From: Dehalococcoidia bacterium
GTDB lineage: Bacteria > Chloroflexota > Dehalococcoidia > Bin125
Assembly: GCA_022824765.1 (NCBI GenBank)
Contig: JAJDZG010000148.1
Coordinates: 1-47,606, forward strand
Direction of reading: 5' to 3'
Length of the DNA stretch: 47,606 nucleotides
Shown one piece after another: positions 1-8,796 of the stretch. The translations under genes were made by a program, and so were the position numbers. The notes beneath the pieces are model-generated. The model had not been told where the DNA came from. It did not search any database and was given only the letters and a program-made list of their open reading frames with translations. Within the stretch, counting starts at the first letter, position 1, and every line of letters starts with the position of its first letter.

Positions 1-377
1 CCCTCGGCGGTGGCCCAGAACTTGGCGCTGATCTGGTCGATCAGGTCGATGAGTTCCTGGCCCTTGGCGACGTCGTTGGTCTTCTTGGCTTCGCCGGCGA
101 CCTTGGTCGCGTTCCAGAGGAGCTCGTGGATTGACGCGTCAGCTTCGAGGTGGTGGGGCTTGAAGAAATCGGTCCAGAGGACCCAGAGGTGGTGCTTGAC
201 CTCTTCGGCGCGCTGCTCTTTGACGATCGTGCAGCGGGCCTTGAAGTCGTGGTCGTCGGAGTCGTTGTACTTCTCCATTGACTTGAGGACCGACATGGCT
301 TCGATCTTGGCCTGGGCGGGGTCGTAGACGCCGCAGGGCAGGTCGCAGTGGGCGGAAGCGGTTTCGAACAAGGACAT
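1..377 (-). CDS. sodN: Nickel superoxide dismutase (partial, C-terminus beyond window edge)
   Basis: Hand translation of minus strand: MSLFETASAHCDLPCGVYDPAQAKIEAMSVLKSMEKYNDSDDHDFKARCTIVKEQRAEEVKHHLWVLWTDFFKPHHLEADASIHELLWNATKVAGEAKKTNDVAKGQELIDLIDQISAKFWATAE...; Ni-hook motif HCDLPCGVYDPAQ. GGAG 6 nt upstream of ATG at 377; an in-frame upstream ATG lies at 389. Confidence 0.95.
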   Translation of the reverse strand, partial: MSLFETASAHCDLPCGVYDPAQAKIEAMSVLKSMEKYNDSDDHDFKARCTIVKEQRAEEVKHHLWVLWTDFFKPHHLEADASIHELLWNATKVAGEAKKTNDVAKGQELIDLIDQISAKFWATAE

Positions 378-420
378 GCAGTGCTCCATCTGTGGTGCGG
401 TTGGTTCCGTTGAGAGTGTA

Positions 421-1173
421 CTAGCTGTCTGGGCTGTCGAGGACGATGACGCCGCAGGCGACGCGGCCGCCGGCGGCTGGGTCGGCTCCATAGCTGTCGG
501 GACCCTCGTGGACGATGATGACCGAGCCGTCGTCGTCGAAGAGGGTGGCGGTGCCGCTGCCCAGCGTCGCGTCGACCGTGTACTGGTCGGCGTTGGCGAC
601 GCCGTCGGCGTGCGCATAGATGTTGACGGTGTCGCCGGGGTGATGGCCGTCCTCATGGAGCACGCCGTGTCCGATGCTGGTGGGGTTGTAGTGACCGCCG
701 GCGGCGGTGAAGTCAGGGTCGCAGGAGCCGGTTTCGTGGATGTGGAAGCCGTGCCAGCCCTCGCTGAGGCCGGTGAGACGCGCCTGAATCAAGAGTCCGC
801 GGGGTCCTTGAGTGATGGTGACGGTTCCCATCTCGTCGCCGTTGGCGCCGTGCATCTGGGCGGTCGCGGTTTTGCCGACGGTGGCGCTGTCAACTTCGGC
901 GCCAGTCTCGATCGGGATTGTGGAGCTGGCGCGCCACTCGCCGGGGGTGGCGTCGGCGGCGAGGAAGCGCTGTGTGGGGCGGATCGTCTCGGCCCATTCG
1001 CCGTCGTGATGCTGTTGCAGGGCGACCTCGGTTCGGCCGTCGTCGGTGGCGCGGGCGAGGATGCGGACGTCGGCGTCGTCGGAGTGGCCGGAGCCTGAGA
1101 TGGCGGCGAGCGCGGCCGCGCCGATTGCGATGCCGAGTGCGGCGGCAATCACGATCTGGAGTCGTCGGGACAT
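421..1173 (-). CDS. sodC: Cu/Zn superoxide dismutase family protein with N-terminal signal/anchor segment
   Basis: GFHIHETGSCDPDFTAAGGHYNP...HEDGHHPGD...VIVHEGPDSY...GGRVACGVI; strong SD (gaggtgatc) before ATG. Confidence 0.93.
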   Translation of the reverse strand: MSRRLQIVIAAALGIAIGAAALAAISGSGHSDDADVRILARATDDGRTEVALQQHHDGEWAETIRPTQRFLAADATPGEWRASSTIPIETGAEVDSATVGKTATAQMHGANGDEMGTVTITQGPRGLLIQARLTGLSEGWHGFHIHETGSCDPDFTAAGGHYNPTSIGHGVLHEDGHHPGDTVNIYAHADGVANADQYTVDATLGSGTATLFDDDGSVIIVHEGPDSYGADPAAGGRVACGVIVLDSPDS

Positions 1174-1259
1174 GGGATCACCTCACTGGCTATCGCTGGG
1201 CGCGTGTTCGCTGGTGCAATGTTACCGAGATCGAGGTGAGTTGCTGCGGAGCAGCCGGG

Positions 1260-2147
1260 TCAGTCGGCGCGGGTGCGGGCTCGGAGGGCGAGGGCGGCGA
1301 TGGTCATGGTGAAGGCGCTGAATCCGGCGAGTGAGACGAAGGCCCAGTGCAGTCCTGGCGGGTCGTCCTGGACTGGGCGGCCATCGGCGCCGATTACGGG
1401 GATGCCGTTCTCCAGCACGAGCCAGCCGTAGTCGTGGATGACGAGTTGGCGCATGCCTTCCATGATGTAGGTGACCGGGTTGACGGTGGCGATCCAGCGC
1501 AGCCAATCGTCGAAGATCGCGAGGGGCGCGAAGGCTGGGGCCATGAACAGCAGGGGGAAGAACAAGAGGAAGCCGGCCTGTGCGGCTTGCGCGTTGCCGG
1601 TGCGCATGGCGATGAAGATGCCAATCCCGCTGTAGGCGCCGCCGAAGAGTCCGGCGATGATCAGAATGACAATTGCTCCGCCGACACCGGCGGCCATGCC
1701 GGAGCCGGCGATCAGCGCGGCGATGAGCATGATGGTGGCGAAGAAGACGGCGCGGACTGCGTCGGCCCAGACGCGTCCGATGATCAGCGCCCAACGGGAG
1801 GCTGGGGTCAGGAGCAGTTTGTCGAAGTAGCCGCGCTCCATGTCGAGGACGATTGCGATGCCGGACGCTGAGGACGATCCGGCGACTGCTTGGAGCACGG
1901 CGACGGGCAGCTGGAAGGCGAGATAGTTTTCGACGCCAAAGCCGCGGTCTGAGAAGTTGGCGATGGCGCCGGTGGAGACTGCGAGGAAGAAGAGCGGGAT
2001 GAAGATGTTGGTGACTTCGACGCCGGGCTGGCGCAGCGACTCGCGGATGGCGCGGCCGGCGAGGAAGCGCGCATCGGCGAGGACGCGCAGGATCCCCGCT
2101 TCCTGGGAGGCGGAGCTGGGCAGCTGGGGCGCTTCCCGGACGCTCAT
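1260..2147 (-). CDS. ABC-2 type transporter permease (daunorubicin-resistance-like)
   Basis: Multiple hydrophobic segments, ABC-2 permease pattern (NPVTYIMEGMRQLV); 4-nt overlap with upstream ATPase gene. Confidence 0.85.
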   Translation of the reverse strand: MSVREAPQLPSSASQEAGILRVLADARFLAGRAIRESLRQPGVEVTNIFIPLFFLAVSTGAIANFSDRGFGVENYLAFQLPVAVLQAVAGSSSASGIAIVLDMERGYFDKLLLTPASRWALIIGRVWADAVRAVFFATIMLIAALIAGSGMAAGVGGAIVILIIAGLFGGAYSGIGIFIAMRTGNAQAAQAGFLLFFPLLFMAPAFAPLAIFDDWLRWIATVNPVTYIMEGMRQLVIHDYGWLVLENGIPVIGADGRPVQDDPPGLHWAFVSLAGFSAFTMTIAALALRARTRAD

Positions 2148-3211
2148 GCTGAGGCTCCTGGCTGGCCGGATTGGGCAGGGTCGCCTGGCTCGATGCGGTG
2201 ACCGGTGGCGCGGAAGAACACATCGTCGAGCGTTGCGCGGGCGAGGCGCAGGTTGCTGAACGGGAGTGATTCGTCGTCGAGAGAGCGCACGACGCGGGCG
2301 AGTGTCTCATGGCCGTTCTTGGTGTAGACGGCGACGCCCTCGTTGAAGTCCCAGCTGGCGTCCTCGACATTGGGGATCTGGATGAGGGTGTTGACGGCGC
2401 GTTGCTGGATTGGTTCGTCGCCCTCGACCTGGACGTAGATCACGTCGTTGGAGACGGTTGCCTTGAGCTCGTCGGGCGTGCCTTGCTGGACGATTTCGCC
2501 GGCGTCGAGGATCGCGATCTCGTCGCAGAGCAGGTCGGCTTCGTCCAGATACTGGGTGGTCAGGAAGAAGGTCACGCCGTCGACACGGTTGAGATGCTGG
2601 ACGTAGTCCCACACAGCTTGGCGGCTGACTGGGTCGAGGCCGGTCGTGGGCTCGTCCAGGAAGATGATCGATGGCGAATGGACCAAGGCTGAGGCGAGGT
2701 CGAGGCGTCGCTGCATGCCGCCGGAGTAGCCGCCGATTCGACGGTCGGCGTCTTCGGTGAGGTCGACGACGTCGAGCAGTTCAGCGACGCGCGACTCGAT
2801 TTGGTCGCGGGGGATGTTGTAGAGCCGGGACTGGAGTCTGAGCAGCTCGCGGCCGGTTTGCAGAATGTCGAGCCCGGCGTCTTGCAGCGCGACGCCGATC
2901 GAGCGTCGAATCTCGCGGTCGTCGGCGTAGATGTCGTGACCGGCGACTCTGGCGGAGCCCGATGTGGGCCGCAGGAGCGTGGTCAGCATGCGGACCGTGG
3001 TGGACTTGCCGCTGCCGTTCTGGCCGAGGAACCCGAAGATCTGACCTGGGCGCACGCGTAGATCGATGCCGTTGACGGCGTGGATGTCGCCGAAGTGCTT
3101 GACCAGTCCGTGCGCCTCGATGGCGGGCGCAGCGTCGCGATCATGTTGAGGCGCGGGAGCGGCGAGTCCGTCAAGCAGGCGTTCGCTGATGCTCGGAGTT
3201 TGAGTCGACAT
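2144..3211 (-). CDS. ABC transporter ATP-binding protein (DrrA-like)
   Basis: Walker A GQNGSGKST, signature YSGGMQRRLDLASAL, Walker B IIFLDEPTTGLDP. Confidence 0.93.
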   Translation of the reverse strand: MSTQTPSISERLLDGLAAPAPQHDRDAAPAIEAHGLVKHFGDIHAVNGIDLRVRPGQIFGFLGQNGSGKSTTVRMLTTLLRPTSGSARVAGHDIYADDREIRRSIGVALQDAGLDILQTGRELLRLQSRLYNIPRDQIESRVAELLDVVDLTEDADRRIGGYSGGMQRRLDLASALVHSPSIIFLDEPTTGLDPVSRQAVWDYVQHLNRVDGVTFFLTTQYLDEADLLCDEIAILDAGEIVQQGTPDELKATVSNDVIYVQVEGDEPIQQRAVNTLIQIPNVEDASWDFNEGVAVYTKNGHETLARVVRSLDDESLPFSNLRLARATLDDVFFRATGHRIEPGDPAQSGQPGASA

Positions 3212-3324
3212 CCGCGCTAGCGTATCGATGTGCGATGGGCGTGTGCATCAGTTGGTCGGGCCTCACGGCCGGCCGATGACAATGGCGCGACAGATTGGCG
3301 CGACACAAGGCCGACACACCACAT

Positions 3325-3738
3325 CTAGACGGGGCGGAAGACTGGTACCGGGTAGGCGTCGTCGCCGTCCTGTTCCTCGAACTCGACCTGCACGCGCTGG
3401 CCGATGTGGATGTCGGTGACTGGGTTGTCGACGCCGACGACGGTGCTCATCATGCGGAAGCCCTCGTCGAGGTCGATGTAGGCGACGGCATAGGCACCGA
3501 GTTCCTGGAAGCCTGGCATGCGGTTCTGGCGGACGACGGAGTATGTGTAGACGGTGCCGAGACCAGCTGAGACATGCCAGGTCAGGTCGCGGTCGCCAGT
3601 CACGGTGGAGTGTCCGCGCGGGTAGAAGACGACGTTGCCGTCGGCATCGGTCTGGTAGCGGAGTTCGCCGTCCTTGCAGCCCTCCCAGAAGTGTTGTGTG
3701 TCGGGCTCGGGGAAGCTTGGTTGGGGTCGGTTGGCCAT
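3325..3738 (-). CDS. DUF35/OB-fold acyl-CoA-associated protein
   Basis: MANRPQPSFPEPDTQHFWEGCKDGELRYQ...FYPRGH...GLGTVYTYSVV...; start trimmed from the track ORF, which extends into a repeat array; neighbours a thiolase-like gene. Confidence 0.75.
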   Translation of the reverse strand: MANRPQPSFPEPDTQHFWEGCKDGELRYQTDADGNVVFYPRGHSTVTGDRDLTWHVSAGLGTVYTYSVVRQNRMPGFQELGAYAVAYIDLDEGFRMMSTVVGVDNPVTDIHIGQRVQVEFEEQDGDDAYPVPVFRPV

Positions 3739-3778
3739 GGTGGTTTGTCCTTTCGTTGGGGGGGAGCCCCCCTCTGCC

Positions 3779-3940
3779 TTCGGCATCTCCCCCCAGAGGG
3801 GGGAGAGGGAAATGGGGTTCGGCATCTCCCCCCAGAGGGGGGAGAGAGTAAATGGGGTTCGGCATCTTCCCCCAGAGGGGAGAGGGAAAATGGGGTTCGG
3901 CATCTTCCCCCAGAGGGGGAGTGGAGTTCGGCAAGTCCCC
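3779..3940. repeat. Tandem array of about 39-bp units (4 copies plus a degenerate fifth) with palindromic core TCCCCCCAGAGGGGGGA
   Basis: Units starting ttcggcatct(c/t)cccccagagggg at 3779, 3818, 3858, 3896 and a truncated one at 3927; preceded by ggggagcccccctc. Confidence 0.9.
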
Positions 3941-3960
3941 CTCCCGGGGACGCGGGAACG

Positions 3961-5145
3961 CTAGTCGGCGGCGAGGATGACGGTGCCGCCGGTGTGGGTA
4001 CCGCCGAGCAGGCCGCCGTTGCCGTGGGCGACGGCGAGCTTGGCGCCATCGACCTGGCTGGTCGATTCACCGCGCAGCTGTCGGACGGATTCGAGCAGCA
4101 GGAAGAGTCCGCGCATACCGGGATGGTTGGAGGACAGGCCGCCGCCGTCGGTGTTGAGGGTGAGGCCTGGCTGGTCGAAGGCGAGGTGGCCATCGTTGAT
4201 GAACTCTCCGACCTCGCCCTTGGCGCAGAAGCCGAGGTCTTCGAGCATCACGGCGACGGTGATGCTGAAGGAGTCGTAGATCATGGCGATGTCGATTTCG
4301 TCGGGGGTGACGCCGGCCTGTCCGAAGGCGGCAGGAGCGCTCTGAGCGCCGGCGGAGGTGGTGATGTCTCCGTTGTTCTCGCGGTACTTGGTGGCTTCGC
4401 CGGCGCCGATGATCCAGACGGGCTTTTTCTTGATGTCGCGGGCGATTTCGGGGGAGACGAAGACGGCCGCGCCACCGCCGTCGGAGATCATGCAGCACTC
4501 AAGCAGGTGCAGCGGGTCGGCGATGATGCGGGATTCGAGGACGTCCTCGACGGTGATCTCGTCGACCTTGACGAACTGCAAGTCGGTCATTGCCTTGACG
4601 GCTTCGGGGTTGCGCATGGCGTGCTTGCGGGTGGCGACCGAGATTTGAGCGAGCTGCTCGGTGGTGGTGCCGTATTCGTGCATGTGACGGTGGGCGACCA
4701 TGGCGTAGTTGGAGATCAGCGTCCCGCCGTAGGGGGATTCCATGTTCTGCTGCCAGGAGGCGCCGCCGCGGCCGAGTCCGCCGGTGCCAATCGGCGTGCG
4801 CTGGGTCGCCGCGGTGGAGCCGTAGGTGGTCACGGCGACGTTGCAGCGGCCGGCGGCGATGTCGCGCAGTGCGTGGGAGGCGTGAAACTCGTAGGAGGAT
4901 CCGCCGACCTGTGTGGTGTCGAGCAAGCGCGGCTTGATGCCGAGATAGGCGGCCAAGCCCAGTCCACCGCCGCCTTCGCCGTCGAGCGCGTCGTAGAGTC
5001 CGTCGACGTCGCCCCAATCGAGGCCGGCGTCATCGAGGGCTCGCTTCATCGAGTCGGCCTTGATCTGCATCGACGAGACGCCGGGTGCAACTCTCAGTGG
5101 GTACTCATGAATGCCGGCGATTGCCGCCAGTCGTTCCTGTGCCAT
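3961..5145 (-). CDS. Thiolase-like acyltransferase / lipid-transfer protein
   Basis: SCPx/Ltp-thiolase-like pattern: ALDDAGLDWGDVDGLYDALDG...TTQVGGSSYEFHASHALRDIAAGRCNVAVTTYGS...MIYDSFSITVAVMLEDLGFC...NGGLLGGTHTGGTVILA. Confidence 0.85.
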   Translation of the reverse strand: MAQERLAAIAGIHEYPLRVAPGVSSMQIKADSMKRALDDAGLDWGDVDGLYDALDGEGGGGLGLAAYLGIKPRLLDTTQVGGSSYEFHASHALRDIAAGRCNVAVTTYGSTAATQRTPIGTGGLGRGGASWQQNMESPYGGTLISNYAMVAHRHMHEYGTTTEQLAQISVATRKHAMRNPEAVKAMTDLQFVKVDEITVEDVLESRIIADPLHLLECCMISDGGGAAVFVSPEIARDIKKKPVWIIGAGEATKYRENNGDITTSAGAQSAPAAFGQAGVTPDEIDIAMIYDSFSITVAVMLEDLGFCAKGEVGEFINDGHLAFDQPGLTLNTDGGGLSSNHPGMRGLFLLLESVRQLRGESTSQVDGAKLAVAHGNGGLLGGTHTGGTVILAAD

Positions 5146-5199
5146 CTCACAACCTTTCCGCGTCTGGGGATCGGAGACAGGCTAGCGCTGATCCAGGCT

Positions 5200-5213
5200 C
5201 AGGCGTAGCCTGC
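5200..5213 (+). promoter_or_regulatory. CAGGCGTAGCCTGC palindromic element containing putative -10 TAGCCT, 4 nt upstream of ATG
   Basis: Identical 14-mer at the same distance upstream of the gene starting at 12088 (minus). Confidence 0.55.
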
Positions 5214-5217
5214 GGTC

Positions 5218-5883
5218 ATGCGCATTGGCCTGATATCGGACACGCACCTGCCCCAGTTGCTGCACTCGATGGACGATTTGGGTCCGCAGACGGGCGAGGC
5301 GCTGCGCGGCGTTGACCTGATTCTGCACGGCGGCGACATCACGGTGCCGGCGGTGTTGGACTGGTGCGAGCAGTTTGCGCCGGTGCTGGCGGTGCGGGGC
5401 AACAACGACATTTTCGAGGACTCGAGACTGGCAGAGCACCAGTTTGTGGACATTGAGGGGTTCCGGATTGGACTCGCTCACGAGCTGCGGCCGGAGTCGC
5501 GTCCGATCGCGGAGATTTTGGAGGCGTCGCTGAATGGCGAGGCTGTGGATGTCCTGATCGGCGGCGATACGCACGTCGAGCGGCTTGAGTTCCGCGACGA
5601 CGTGCTGCTGATCAATCCGGGCAGTCCGTCGCTGCCTCACCATCTGTCGACCAGGTTGGGCGCGATCGGGATGTTGACCGTGACGCCGAACCGCCTGCAG
5701 GCGGAGATCATTGCGCTCGGCCCGAGTGATGGTCAGCGCAATCCGACGCGTCCGCAGCATGTGGTCGTGGAACACGGCGCGGTCTCATCGGCGTCGTTGG
5801 ACGGACAGGAGATTGCGCCGTCCGAGTTCCTGAAGGCGCCGCATGAGCGTGTCGTTGCGGCGAGTCAGTTGGAGGGAGTCTGA
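5218..5883 (+). CDS. Metallophosphoesterase, YfcE/MJ0936 family
   Basis: MRIGLISDTHLP...LILHGGDI...VRGNND...VLIGGDTHVERLE...LLINPGS. Confidence 0.9.
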   Translation: MRIGLISDTHLPQLLHSMDDLGPQTGEALRGVDLILHGGDITVPAVLDWCEQFAPVLAVRGNNDIFEDSRLAEHQFVDIEGFRIGLAHELRPESRPIAEILEASLNGEAVDVLIGGDTHVERLEFRDDVLLINPGSPSLPHHLSTRLGAIGMLTVTPNRLQAEIIALGPSDGQRNPTRPQHVVVEHGAVSSASLDGQEIAPSEFLKAPHERVVAASQLEGV

Positions 5884-5884
5884 G

Positions 5885-6670
5885 ATGGATCTGCAACTGG
5901 ACGGCAAGCGCGCGCTGGTCACTGGCGGCAGTCGCGGCATCGGTAAGGCGATCGCTCGTGTGCTGCGGGAGGAGGGTTGCGAGGTGGCGATTGCGGCGCG
6001 CGATCCTGAGCGACTGGCGACGGCAGCGGCTGAACTCGGCGTCGCGGCGTGGTTCGCCTTCGACGCGTCGGACGATGAGTCTGTGCAGTCGATGGTGGAT
6101 GGCGCGGCGGCTGCGCTTGGCGGCCTCGACATTCTGGTCAACAACGCTGCGTCGCCGGGCAGCGTGCACGGCCCGCTGCCGTTGACTGAGCTGACCGCTG
6201 ATCACGCCCTCGCCGACTTGCAGGTCAAAGTGCTGGGTTATCTTCGGGCGTCGCGTGCGGCCGCTCCGTACATGCAGCGCGGCGGATGGGGCCGGATCAT
6301 CAACATCTCCGGGCTGGCCGCGAGAGGCAGCGGCAACACCGTGGGGTCGATCCGCAACGTCTCGGTCGCCGCGCTGACCAAGAATCTCGCCGATGAACTG
6401 GGACCGGACGGGATCAACGTGACGGTGATTCATCCGGGCCTGACTCGGACCGAAGCGACGCCGGCGCGCATTCAGCAGATTGCTGAGTCCAACGGCATTT
6501 CGCTTGCGGAGGCGGAAGCGCGGATGGCTTCTGGCAACAGCGTGCGAACGATCATCGATTCGGACGACATCGCCAATATCACGGCGTTCCTGGCGTCACC
6601 GAAGTCGATCGCGATTACGGGCGACACCATTGCCGCGGGCGGAGGCGTTGGGCGCGGGATTCACTACTGA
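5885..6670 (+). CDS. SDR family oxidoreductase, non-canonical active site
   Basis: TGGSRGIG cofactor motif, VNNAASPG; the YxxxK position reads GSIRN. Confidence 0.85.
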   Translation: MDLQLDGKRALVTGGSRGIGKAIARVLREEGCEVAIAARDPERLATAAAELGVAAWFAFDASDDESVQSMVDGAAAALGGLDILVNNAASPGSVHGPLPLTELTADHALADLQVKVLGYLRASRAAAPYMQRGGWGRIINISGLAARGSGNTVGSIRNVSVAALTKNLADELGPDGINVTVIHPGLTRTEATPARIQQIAESNGISLAEAEARMASGNSVRTIIDSDDIANITAFLASPKSIAITGDTIAAGGGVGRGIHY

Positions 6671-7374
6671 GCGTCTGCGTAGATGCGGAATCCGTAGTCG
6701 TTGTATCGATAGCTTGGTGACAGACTCGATCTCGCACTGACGCGAGTGAACTTGATGCGGTGCCGCCACGAGCCGCCGCGACTCGCTCGCCGCGTCCCTG
6801 AGGCTGGTCCGGTGGGCGACGTCGACGGCGATACGTCGTAGTAGTTGCGGCTGTACCAATCCTGACACCATTCATGCACGTTGTCGGCCATGCAGTAGAG
6901 TCCGTAGCCGTTCTGGCAGGATGATGCCGGAACATGGGGGCGATTGAGCGTTGCCACATCGCTGCGAATGGGATCGTCGGGCCACGACTCTTGGTGATCG
7001 GGCCAATCTGCGCCATCAATGCCGCCGCGCGCGGCGTACTCTCGCTCGGCTTCGGTCGGTTGACGGACTGGCAGGCCGGTCAGATCTGCCAGCCAGGCAC
7101 AGTATGCCGATGCGTCGTGCCAGGAGATTCCGACCACCGGCGCATCAGGGATGTCGAAGCCGTCTTGGGACCAGAAGGGAGGAGCGGGCGCGTCGGTTCG
7201 ACGTACAAACTCCGCATACTCTGAGTTGCTGACTGGCCGCGGCGCAACGCGAAACGGACCGACGTGGACGTGATGGGCTGGCCGTTCGTCGCGTCGACGA
7301 TCATTGGCGCCCATGACATAGTCGCCGCCTGCCAACGACACGAGTGTGATTTCAAGCAGCCTGGTCGTGGTCAT
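6664..7374 (-). CDS. Formylglycine-generating-enzyme/sulfatase-modifying-factor-like domain protein, catalytic Cys residues not seen
   Basis: GGDYVMGAND...PVSNSEYAEFV...PVVGISWHDASAYCAWL...LPTEAEREYAARGG-like...NVHEWCQDWY...RGGSW...YGFRI. Confidence 0.85.
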   Translation of the reverse strand: MTTTRLLEITLVSLAGGDYVMGANDRRRDERPAHHVHVGPFRVAPRPVSNSEYAEFVRRTDAPAPPFWSQDGFDIPDAPVVGISWHDASAYCAWLADLTGLPVRQPTEAEREYAARGGIDGADWPDHQESWPDDPIRSDVATLNRPHVPASSCQNGYGLYCMADNVHEWCQDWYSRNYYDVSPSTSPTGPASGTRRASRGGSWRHRIKFTRVSARSSLSPSYRYNDYGFRIYADAQ

Positions 7375-8684
7375 GAGCGTGCGTCTGAGGGTGCGTCGCG
7401 GGTGATGGCCTGGTCTATGAGCGCGTCGATCTGTGCATCGTCGAAGCCGATCTCGGCGAGGATCGATCGAGTGTCGCTGGCAAACGTTGAGGGCGCATGG
7501 GCTGGTTGGAAGCCGGCGTCGTCGAGGGCGACCGGCGGGGCCATGATTCGGATCTGTCCAACTGCCGGGTGTTCGAGGTTGTAGAGCATGTCATTGGCGG
7601 CGATCTGAGGGTCGTCGATCAGTTCGAAGGGCAGCAGGACTCTGGATGCGGGCACGCCGGCATCGGAGAGCGCGTCCTCCCATTCCTGCGTGGTTCGAGA
7701 GGCCATGATCGATTCGGCCTTCTGCTGGAGCGCGGGGTAGTAGTCGGGGTCCTCGATCTCGTCGCCCGCATACTGGTCGTCGAGTCCCAGGACGTCGCTG
7801 ATCGCGGCGCGCAGCTTGCGGCTGCCGCCGGCGACGGCGATCCAGCCGTCGGCGGTGGTGTAGGTACGGAAGTAGATGTCGGCCATGGTCCGCGCTCGGG
7901 CCGAGGGCTGGGCGGCGCGTTGATCGTCGTAGCCGGCGCCTTGTTCGCGCAACGCGTCGAGCTGGGTTCGGGACGCCTTGTGGACGGGTCCGTCGGCCGA
8001 TTCGACGCGCAGCATCTGGGTGTTGTTGAGGGTCAGCGCTGCTTGCATCAGCGACGCGTGGACTTCTCCGCCTTCGCCCGTGACGGTGCGGCGCAGCAGC
8101 GCTGAGGCGATGCCGAAGGCGAGGGACATCGCGGCCATGTAGTCGGCGCTGACTGGATCGCCGCTCATCGGTCGGCCGTTGATTTGGCGGCCGTTGGCCA
8201 TCATCAAGCCACTGCGCGCCTGCACGACAATGTCCATCCCGGCCAGGCCTGCGTCGGGTCCATAGCGTCCGAAGGGGGTGACGGTGGCGATGACCAGGCG
8301 AGGGAATCGTCGGCGCAGCGTGGCGGCGTCGAGTCCGAACGTCTCGGCGAGGCCCGGACGAAAGTTCATCATGGCAACATCTGCGTGGTCCAGTAGGGCA
8401 TCGATCACCGGGCCGGCAGCCTCGTGCCGCAGATGCAGCGGGAGGGAGCGTTTGCCGCGGTTTCGGGACAGGAAGGTGCGAGACTCCATCGGCGCGTACT
8501 GTCCGAGGCGTCGGACGGGATCGCCGTCGAGCGACTCGATCTTGATCACGTCGGCGCCGCCCTCGGCGAGCAATTGAGCGGCGAATGGCACGGCGACGAA
8601 CTGCCCGAACTCGACCACGCGAATACCATCGAACGGTTGCTCGCTGGCCGATTGGGAAGATTGGCTGGGCATCAGGCGCTCCAT
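7371..8684 (-). CDS. CaiB/BaiF family (family III) CoA transferase
   Basis: FDGIRVVEFGQFVAVPFAAQLLAEGGADVIKIES...GDPVRRLG...LSRNRGKRSLPLHLRH...NFRPG. Confidence 0.92.
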   Translation of the reverse strand: MERLMPSQSSQSASEQPFDGIRVVEFGQFVAVPFAAQLLAEGGADVIKIESLDGDPVRRLGQYAPMESRTFLSRNRGKRSLPLHLRHEAAGPVIDALLDHADVAMMNFRPGLAETFGLDAATLRRRFPRLVIATVTPFGRYGPDAGLAGMDIVVQARSGLMMANGRQINGRPMSGDPVSADYMAAMSLAFGIASALLRRTVTGEGGEVHASLMQAALTLNNTQMLRVESADGPVHKASRTQLDALREQGAGYDDQRAAQPSARARTMADIYFRTYTTADGWIAVAGGSRKLRAAISDVLGLDDQYAGDEIEDPDYYPALQQKAESIMASRTTQEWEDALSDAGVPASRVLLPFELIDDPQIAANDMLYNLEHPAVGQIRIMAPPVALDDAGFQPAHAPSTFASDTRSILAEIGFDDAQIDALIDQAITRDAPSDARS

Positions 8685-8796
8685 TCGCTGCGCTGCCCGT
8701 GATCGTCGGGATGCTCATTGGTTACGATTGGACGCTACCACTCGCGGTCCGGAAGTCTGCTGGACGATTCCGAGCGCTGGATCGCAGGAAGGCATG

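Noticed and set aside
10-327. 105-aa plus-strand ORF at the left edge
   Set aside because: Antisense to the unambiguous Ni-SOD gene (HCDLPCGVYD).
3263-3934. Minus ORFs encoding repeated PLWGEMPNP / PPLGGDAEPHF peptides
   Set aside because: The peptide repeats come from the DNA hairpin repeat array, a common source of spurious ORFs; not considered a real repeat protein.
3574-5208. 544-aa plus-strand ORF across the repeat array and thiolase gene
   Set aside because: Antisense to the thiolase-like gene and reads through the repeat array; Gly/Val/Asp-rich shadow frame.
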